From: Omphalotus guepiniiformis
Lineage: Eukaryota > Basidiomycota > Agaricomycetes > Agaricales > Omphalotaceae
Reading direction: 5' to 3'
NCBI GenBank assembly: GCA_028554645.1
Contig: JAQOOI010000012.1
Location: 248,001 to 312,000, forward strand
DNA length: 64,000 nucleotides
This document shows, in pieces, positions 56,407-64,000 of the stretch. Below the pieces are notes generated by a model. That model was not told the origin of the DNA and did no database searches. It worked only from the letters and a program-made list of their open reading frames with translations. Every line of letters begins with the position of its first letter. Within the stretch, counting starts at the first letter, position 1. A program made the translations under genes and the position numbers.

Positions 56407-58558
56407 ATGTCTCATCCGACCGTATTCATTGGCCTGGCTGCCATCGTAAGTCCTTTCTCTTAGTACTCTCTATTCGGGCTAACGCTGCAAATTCCACCCC
56501 TTCTGAAGGCCAACCACCTCTACTTTCGAAAATATGAACCTTCAGGCCGGAGTGTCGTGCCAGCAATTGTTGTCCTGGTTCTCGAACCATTCGCTCTCTG
56601 TGCCACTTTCGAGCAACTCTCAATGAAAAACTTGGCGGTCGCTTACGCAGCATTTTACGCCACACTACTATCCTCAATTATCCTTTACCGAATTTCGCCT
56701 TTCCATCCTTTAGCCAAGGTTCCGGGGCCTATTACTTCAAAGTTATCAAAACTTTGGACGGCCTTGTACTATAGTAGCGGGAAAAAGAGTTTGCATATCG
56801 AGCTTAAGGCTCTGCACGACAAGTACGGCCCCGTGGTTCGCACTGGTAAGGAGCAGGCACCAAGAGATATATATCATGACCTGCTGATCATACAATGACA
56901 TACGTCGTTACTTAGGTCCGAACGAGGTTTCAGTAGTCGATGTAGGTGCCGTAAATGCAGTGCTTGGTGCTGGAGGCTTACCGAAGGGGAAATGTAAGCA
57001 TCATTCATCCTTTCATATGTATGTACGTTGTACTAATATCACGTCAAAGGGTATAAGACACGCCAGGATGAGAATGCCCCTGGAAATCTTCTCACTCTCG
57101 CTGGAGAAGCACATGCAAATAGACGTCGGTTGTGGAATAGAGGGTTTGGTTCAGATTCTCTTCATGAATACGAAGGAATCATCAGGAAGCGAGCAAGTCA
57201 ACTGGCTAATGCCATAGACAAGGACCAAAAGTCATCGGAAACGGTTGAACTCACTTCTTGGTTCAATTACTTCACGTATGTCCATGGATTATCAACATTA
57301 CTAACAACGGTCTAATCACTACTATTTCTTAGGTTTGACTTCATGGCTGACTTTGTGTGAGTTTCCCACTTGTGATATCTCCATGTAGCACCCGATTGAT
57401 GTGGTCCTTCAAGATTCGGAGGTGGTTCAGAGACGATGGAAAGCCATAGCGATGTGAATGGTTTGATTGAGCTGCTAGAGCATCATATGATGTGGGCGCT
57501 TCACATTTTACTTTCTAAAGTTTTTACTTACCATCGAACGTATGAATAGTGCAAGCTCTTTCTTGGCGCATGTCCCTTGGTTGACGCACCTCGGAAACAG
57601 GCTATGGTTTATCGCCCGCTATACCCTCAGGATGCGCAAGGCGGCTGTAGACTGGTCGACTAGTCGTGTCAAGGCAGGGGCAACTACTAAAGACCTCTGG
57701 TATCATCTGGTATGTATACATTCCGCGTCTAGGGTGGCTTTCATTACTCAATTCATATCTTCCAGACTGACGAAGCGGGCCTGGAGAAGGAAAAACCTCC
57801 CGTTCGAAACGTCATCGCCGATGCACTCACTGCTATCGTCGCTGGAGCGGATACCACGTCGATAGCGCTGTCCAGCTTTTTCTGGTTTATCATCTCCGAT
57901 CCTGAATGTTATAAGAAATTGCAGGAGGAAGTGGATAGCGTGTACCCAGAAGGTTCAGACGCTTTAGATGTATCTAGACATTCCAGTTTGAAGTTCATGT
58001 CAGCTTGTCTGTAAGTCATTTCGTGTTTCGGTGGTGTTTTTTAAAAGTGCTGACTATTGGATAAAGCAATGAGACTCTACGCTTACTTCCGCCAGTTTTA
58101 AGTGGTGGGCCTAGAGAGGTGCCGAAAGGTAGTGGTGGAAAGTTGATTGCTGGATAGTGAGTCCCCGATCCCATTGTCTTTTATCGAGTACACATTTTTA
58201 ACGTTGGCTTAGCTTGCTTGCGGAGGGAACACAAGTTTATGTCCCTGCCTACGTTCTACACAGAAACCCAGAATATTTCTCCCCCCATACAGAAGAATTC
58301 GTACCTTCACGATGGTTATCTACCAAGGAAAATCAGACCCACAACGTGAAGGCTTTCATCCCATTCTCGTATGGCCCAGCAAACTGTGTCGGCAAAAACT
58401 TGGCGAGGCAGGAGATGTTAATGGTGATTAGCTTGTTGATGCAGAGGTTTGAGTTTAGTTTTGCGGATGGATTTGAATGGAAGAGGTGGCCGGAAGGGAT
58501 TAGGGATTATTTTGCGACGGTGAGGGAACCGCTGGTTATGAATGTACGTTCGAGATAA
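56407..58558 (+). CDS. Cytochrome P450 monooxygenase (basidiomycete type)
   Basis: Ten exons: 56407-56445, 56509-56845, 56916-56993, 57050-57275, 57333-57356, 57414-57491, 57550-57709, 57766-58010, 58067-58156, 58213-58558 (540 aa). The N-terminus has two to three hydrophobic segments (membrane anchor in the ER), then the proline hinge KVPGP. P450 signatures are in order: helix C RRRLWNRGF, helix I AGADTT (340-345), the ExxR motif ETLR (398-401), the PxRW motif (457-460) and the heme loop FSYGPANCVG with the thiolate Cys484. All key residues are intact, so the enzyme should be active with NADPH-P450 reductase. The substrate is not predictable; the multi-helix anchor and motif spelling resemble CYP67/CYP5037-like basidiomycete families, from memory. 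Exon 5 is only 24 nt. No biosynthetic genes adjoin it. Confidence 0.93.
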
Positions 58559-58616
58559 GAGGTATATAGAAATGTATTTAGTGTAATGTAAGTTATTAGT
58601 TTACAAGCCGATTAAT

Positions 58617-58650
58617 ATACTCCTACTCCTACTCCTACTCCTACTCCTAC
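58617..58650. repeat. Hexamer tandem repeat TCCTAC downstream of the P450
   Basis: Five copies of a 6-bp unit begin about 60 bp after the P450 stop codon, probably within its 3' untranslated region. Confidence 0.8.
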
Positions 58651-58776
58651 GATACTGGATGCATGGCGGCTTGTGACTGTGCACTGTCTGGCAGGCGCTA
58701 AAGTAAGCGCTCCATTCAAAAGCATCGGCCCGTCTCGCGTCCAAACTCTGTCTCTTACCTCCATGATGCTTCAACG

Positions 58777-60111
58777 ATGAAGAATCTGAAGAGAAAATTG
58801 TCTTTAGACCATTCAATTCACGGAAATACACCTATAGACTTGAAACGGCTTCGCGACTGTGACGACGAGCCTGCTAGAGCCCCTGGTACCAACGATGACG
58901 ATGCTACCGATGCTACCGATGCTACCGATGCTCCATCTATCCTTCTCAAACTTTTGGACGTGTCAGCTTTAACGAATCCTTCCGAAATTCAGAATCGCTT
59001 CACTCAACTCGCTACTCTAATCCTTCACCAACTTGATTTGGTTATCCGTGATACAGAAGGGGTCGAAACAATCCTCGAAGTTCTCGAGGTTGAATTCTAT
59101 CTATGGGCAACGGGGTGTCATGAAGATCCTTTTACACATGGAAATGTAGAACAAGGGACTAGAGGGATGTGGTGAGGTATCTTCAGTGTATAGTATATTT
59201 TTGTAAGCACACTGATATGGAATGAGGGCAGGTATTTCCATCGGGCACCCCGGAAATCCTTAGACTCCAGAGAAAGTCTTACTAGTAACAGTGGATATAG
59301 AGGAGGTACCCGAAAAGGCCTTGACTTGACAATTGGTGCCAGCCCCAACTCCTTCAATGCGTCGCCTTACTTTCCTCTTTCTACTCCCACTTCGGTTGCT
59401 TCGTCATCTGAGGAAACCGAAACTAAGAAACTCCGTGGGGGTGCTCTTCTTCGCACCTTCAGACATAAATCTAACGGAAAGATTATCTCTGGTCCCTCAC
59501 TATTGGTCGACGGGGTTTTAAAACTCAGTGGTGCTTCCAGTATATCCAACTTGGTAGAGAATCATTGGAAAGGGGATATTTCAGCATTTCGCGTCCCCGT
59601 ACCCGTACCCGATGCTGCCAGTAGCAAGAAGGTTGGCCGCTCGTCCGCTTTGTATTTCAGAAATAGGACAAGAAACACGAACGCGGACACGGACACGTCG
59701 AGGATCTATCAATCTCCTCGTATAGGTCTCGATTTGTCACATCCAGATACGAAACCTGCACGAGATCATCCTAGGGTTATATTCCTACCCAAACCGTATC
59801 GGTATTTTATTTACCCAAAGCTCTTGACTGCGAATGGCAGACCGCAGACTTTTATTGGTGTTGTTGATTCTTTGGGTTTTGAGTTTCCTTTGGATGACTC
59901 GGATGAGCCTGTGGAGTGCTCTCGTTTGAAGCAAGTGGTTAAGGAAGTCATGGGGATGAAGGAGCAGAGTGTTGCGGGCTATGTTTCGCATTATAAGGCA
60001 GGATATGAGCTTGGAAAATTGGAGCCTTTTGTTGGGAAAGCTGGAAAGGGCGCTTCGTCGGCACCTGCTGTTTATCTTCGTATGATGGGGGCTCTTAGGA
60101 CTCTTGCGTAG
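58777..60111 (+). CDS. Conserved fungal protein resembling methylpurine-DNA glycosylases
   Basis: Two exons: 58777-59171 and 59232-60111 (424 aa). After a polar start with an Ala-Thr-Asp repeat (residues about 47-55) comes a conserved core: EVEFYLWA, DPFTHGN, then W132 and YFHR joined across the 60-nt intron, GGTRKGLDLT (156-165), GGALLRTFRH and IISGPSLLVDGVL. The order resembles the MPG (3-methyladenine DNA glycosylase) fold: a Glu-containing E(x)EAYL-like strand, a YGxxY-like element and an LIRA...SGPGKL-like segment. I infer the same fold, with E of VEFYLW as a possible catalytic residue. I cannot prove activity, and the protein may be a non-repair member. It lies 218 bp downstream of the P450 and 501 bp upstream of the phosphatase, all on one strand. 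Confidence 0.7.
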
Positions 60112-60612
60112 CCTAAGCCGGCGGAGTACTTCGTTGCTATTGACCGTACAAGTTGAGTTACATCCCATCTTGAATTGTTTATTCAATTGCTCAAGATCCC
60201 AAGGAGGTCCGGGAACGAATGTAAGTTTCGCACTTCGACTATCTTTCTGGCGTATCATGTACTGCATATTAGTATTTCAGTGATTCCCAGAGCTACTATA
60301 CCCTGAGGCCCAGACAAATAACACAAATATCGTGAATTTAGTAGGTTTATCCGTCCGGGAGTCGGACAACAGTTCAGAGAAATGGTGGTACGACCATAGT
60401 ACCTCTTATGTAATTACTAACAGCTTTTGAACACGGCAAACGTGTCTAATAATTACAGAGTCTCATGATCACAGCACGTTTCATCCTAATAACTTTCGCT
60501 ACGCTACGGTACAAAATGTTTTCACTCTCCCTCAACCTGAGCCGGATCCTCAGCCGTGGAATGTTCTCTTACTCTCAGACTTGAACTTCAAAGCCAGTTT
60601 CAGCTTATCTTC

Positions 60613-62651
60613 ATGTCTCAAAGTTCCAGCTCCAAGTTCTCATTCGCTGACGACGTTGAGTACTCGGCTGCCAATGCCAATGCGGCCAGTCAATATTCGA
60701 AAAGCTATAAATTAGCAATATATTGGCGACGTCGTCTGGAAACCACAACCTCTTTTTTGTGGTTACAAGCTCGGCCTCCTCCTTCGGTCTTTCCTGCTTC
60801 TGCTTCTGCTTCTGCGTTTACCTCGAAGAAGTTTCAAGCTAGTCGACTTCCAAGATACGCTATGCTGTTTCTAGGTTTATTAGCTGTTTCAGCGTATTAT
60901 CTTTCTCTTTTCGTGGATGTTGAAGCCAAGCCAAACTCGGACGAGTCTTTGAGGGGTAGTGACCATAGGGAAAGGGAGAGGGAAGGATTTGTGCTGAATA
61001 GATCTTGGGCTTCGTATTCTCCGTATTTTTCGGTTAGGGAGTATGTTGCTCCGCCTAGTCAATGCACGATTACACAGGTGAGTTGTCCGTTAGTGTTTTT
61101 TGTGGAGATGACATTTGAAGCTGAAACTTTGTCGGATACAGGTTAACATTGTATGTAGTTCTCCTTAAAATTCCTGAAAGAAAACACCTATGTTTACCAC
61201 CATACGTTGGCTTTGCGCGTAGCTTCAACGACACGGAGCTCGGTTCCCCACTTCAGGCGCTGCAAAGAGTATTCAATCTGCAATCACAAAACTGCAAAAT
61301 GTCAAGACTTATGAAGATAGTAAAATGAACTTTCTTCGTAATTTTACATATGATTTGGGTACGGATGATTTAGTTGCTTTTGGTGCCGCTCAGTACGTCT
61401 TCCTTTACCTTCAGTGTGTTTGCTTGACAGCGAAGTAATCTAATTGGTCAAATAGATCATCAAGTGCTGGTGCAGTTGCATTTCAGCGGTATAAGGATTT
61501 GGTTAGCGAGGAGAATATACCTTTTGTTAGGGCTTCTGGGTCTACTCGTGTAGTTATGTCCGCGACGAATTGGACTGCTGGTAAGTACCCGCTGCAAATT
61601 CCTACCCATTCCGTTCGCGTCTGATTGACTGTGTCACTTCTTAGGGTTCGCAGCAGCCAGTGATTCGGTATACAATCCTGTTTTGTCAGTTATACTATCC
61701 GAAGACGTGAGTATTTCAACGTTTATATTCACAGCCTGAGTATAACTCACGGAACGGCATTTCGCAGGGAAATGATACTCTTGACGATGCAATGTGTCCT
61801 AACGCCGGTGGATCTGAGAACCAGACGAATACCTGGTTAGCTGTATATGCCCCACCGATTACCGCGCGGTTAAACGCAGGAGCACCAGGAGCGAATCTCA
61901 CGGATGCTGAAACTTATAGCGTGCAATCTCTTTGTCCGTTCGAGAGTGTTGCGAAAGAGGAACATAGTTCGTTCTGTGATCTTTTTAGTGATGAGGAGTT
62001 TGAAGAGTTTGAGTATGCGGGTGATTTGGATAAGTATTATAATACTGGGTGAGTGATTTTTTCGTTTTCGTTGGGCTTTTTCAAAGAAGTTGTGTTGACG
62101 TGATGCGTATTCGGACATATTGTAGATATGGTCAGCCGCTTGGACCAGTTCAAGGTGTAGGCTACATCAACGAATTACTCGCTCGTTTGACGTCTACGCC
62201 TGTTATCGATCATACGCAGACAAATAGAACGCTGGACTCTTCACCTCTGACGTTCCCGCTGAATCGAACGATATACGCAGATTTTTCACACGATAACGAA
62301 ATGATACCGATTTACTCTGCGATGGGGTTATTCAAGCAAAGTGCGGCACTTGATCCTACCAAACCTGACCCTACGAGGAATTGGTTAGCTAGTCAGTTAG
62401 TACCGTTCTCTGCGAGGATGGTTGTGGAGAAGATGAGCTGTTACGAGTCCGAGTCGTTTGTGTTGGGGGAGGAGGAGGAGGAGAAGAAGGAGTTTGTTAG
62501 GGTGCTGGTGAATGATGCTGTTCAGCCGTTAGAGTTTTGTGGTTCGGAGGTTTGGAAGGATGAAGGGTTGTGTGAACTTTCTGCGTTTGTGGAAAGTCAG
62601 AATTATGCGCGGAGCGATGGGGAGGGAGATTTTGAGAAGTGTTTTTCTTAG
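60613..62651 (+). CDS. Histidine acid phosphatase, phytase-like, with N-terminal membrane anchor
   Basis: Seven exons: 60613-61077, 61142-61150, 61223-61392, 61456-61580, 61645-61706, 61768-62048, 62126-62651 (545 aa). Exon 2 is just 9 nt and encodes VNI. It is needed to build QCTITQVNILQRHGARFPTSGA-type sequence, the family's active-site block (nucleophile His162 in RHGARFP). The proton-donor motif is SHDN (His426-Asp427). Other family parts are visible: RASGSTRVVMSA and five or more Cys for disulfides. It should hydrolyse phosphomonoesters such as phytate at acid pH. Unlike secreted phytases, it has about 80 polar residues, then one membrane helix (82-101), then the catalytic domain: a type II membrane protein facing the lumen or outside. 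The ATG at 60613 is the first in frame. Intron 6 is 77 nt, others 61-72 nt. Confidence 0.93.
61142..61150 (+). other. 9-nt micro-exon of the phytase gene
   Basis: GTTAACATT (Val-Asn-Ile) lies between a cag acceptor at 61141 and a GTATGT donor at 61151. Skipping it would keep frame but delete three residues immediately before the LQRHGARFP catalytic motif. Confidence 0.8.
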
Positions 62652-64000
62652 AGGTGTTGTTTACCTGGTAATATGGGTATTTTAGATGTAGAATTCGTAG
62701 TAATGCATAGAAAAGTCCTTTGACTATGTGATGGCTCACTGCGGTCACGACTCATGGTCTCCGCTGAATAAGCGCCAACAATATACTTGCATCTAACGCC
62801 CCCAGTCGTAACGAGTAACGTGCGAATGCACTCTCATCTTCACTCACCTAACCTTGTGTAGAACTATGGAATCTCAAATTTCCATCTTCCTCCGCATAAC
62901 TCGTTTCGTCCTTGCTTGCGATGTCCAAACTTCATTCCTCACCGAAATCTTTGGACCATACCCAACCGACTTTCAATCAGCTTCAGCGTTATTCACAGTG
63001 AATAGTAGCTTCCCGTGGCTTTATCTAGGTGCTTTTGGTTGGGCGCTTTATAAAGAGCTTAGTGTGTCGTACTCCAGGAGAATTTGGGGTGTTAATCGAC
63101 TTGTTGTATGATGCGGCGTGTGGAGAGAGCGCGTATATTGGCTATTTACGCGTACGCCCGGCGCCGGCGTCAGTGTTTCTCTAGAGAGGGATGAGACGAA
63201 GATTTTGGTGAGATGGGTTCAGCGGCGGGTGGACAATGATATCGAGAAATTGCTAGTGCGAGGGGAAGGAAATGATAGTGGAAGCAGATCATATGCGGGA
63301 GCAGACGATCTCGATGAGGGTGAGGAGGATGGAAACTTCCACGAGTCTGCAGAAAGAAATCAGGAAGAGACTTGTTGAAGAGTTGAAGCCTTTTGATGCT
63401 ATGACGAGGATACACGGGGATTTCGAAGATCGACGGTCGAGATAATTCATCGATATAAGGGGGATAGATGCTTTCGGTGAGTGAGGTTCGAAATCAAACG
63501 TTTACAAGCAATACACCTATGCTTTGACTGATGATTCTACAGTACACTGCACACAGAGAACGAGCATGCAAAGTTCAAGTTCTGTGACGATGGCCGCGCA
63601 TATATGGTCAGCCCCCGGGTTCAAATGTTCAAACGTTCAACGTTCAGCTTAGAGTCTATAGGCTGCATTGAGGCCGCTGCGTAGGAACATGCACCGCTGT
63701 CGACTAGACGCAGACTATGACGCACACCTCGACTCGGGAGTCCTAGTCAGCGTCGTCGTTTCCTCAGCAAAACGAAGTGCCCATTGAATTGCTCGAATGT
63801 ACCAAACAATGGTCGAGTCGCTATGCTGCGTTGGGCCTTTCCGTGCATAGCTACGCTTGATTAGCCGGCAGTGAGCGAGGCTTGTAGTGGGGAACTGATT
63901 CGCGCAGGGAGTAGTGAGGATAGGTATGTGGTCTGTGGAAGGTTGTCGGTGCCGGTGAAGGTCTTGGTCTGAAGGCTGCAGTGGATACTTTTTCAAGTGT
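62652..64000. other. Right-end region, unassigned
   Basis: An 81-codon plus-strand ORF starting at the ATG at 62867 (MESQISIFLRITRF ... ends 63111) has one possible membrane segment. It is followed in another frame by an Arg/Glu-rich ORF (63118-63378). They could be two exons of one gene or a decayed gene, but no splice pair convinced me. From 63400 to the end I see nothing recognisable. Confidence 0.35.

Noticed and set aside
2410..58558. Secondary-metabolite cluster linking the MDR and P450 genes
   Set aside because: They are over 50 kb apart with unrelated genes between, and no core synthase is present.
1..64000. tRNA genes or LTR retrotransposons
   Set aside because: I scanned by eye for B-box-like GGTTCRANNCC words with a paired A box, and for reverse transcriptase or integrase motifs. 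None convincing. A tRNAscan and a repeat-masking run would be decisive.

Overview
The window looks like nuclear DNA of a filamentous basidiomycete, probably an Agaricomycete. This rests on several things: intron-dense genes (2 to 12 exons, most introns 49-90 nt with GT..AG ends), a CHS7-type chitin synthase export factor, a CipC/DUF3759 protein, a Pho80/Pcl-type cyclin, a basidiomycete-style P450 and a histidine acid phosphatase. No prokaryotic signal and no convincing tRNA or rRNA gene was seen. All exon models were assembled by hand from reading frames, splice signals and family alignment by eye; they keep frame throughout but have no transcript support.

Layout. 0-13 kb is a compact gene block: a divergent protein kinase (+), a zinc-independent MDR oxidoreductase (-), CHS7 (+), a CipC-like stress protein (-), and a TFIIIC WD40 subunit of the Tfc6/Sfc6 type (+), followed by a doubtful small secreted ORF. 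At 13.8-16.6 kb lies a coiled-coil protein of unknown function (paralog A, -). From 16.6 to 47.7 kb the window is almost gene-free. It is rich in simple tandem repeats and short recurring words (GACTCG, GTATGTAC, ACTTAC). Only one intronless, disordered protein gene (28.5-29.5 kb, -) and one clear foldback element (35.85-36.61 kb, arms of about 330 bp) interrupt it. At 47.7-50.5 kb a second gene (paralog B, +) shares its N-terminal and C-terminal segments with paralog A, so the repeat-rich island sits exactly between two paralogs whose 5' ends face each other. A Pcl-type cyclin (-) follows, then 4.4 kb without a recognisable gene, and then three genes in tandem on +: a cytochrome P450, a protein resembling methylpurine-DNA glycosylases, and a membrane-anchored HAP phytase-like phosphatase. 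The last 1.3 kb is unassigned.

How the genes relate. There is no biosynthetic cluster or operon. The genes are mostly housekeeping or metabolic: cell wall (CHS7), Pol III transcription (TFIIIC), Pho85-type cell-cycle/phosphate signalling (cyclin), redox (MDR, P450) and phosphate release (phytase). The most unusual items are the long foldback element, the A/B paralog pair flanking the desert, a 9-nt micro-exon inside the phytase catalytic motif region, and two very long introns in CHS7.
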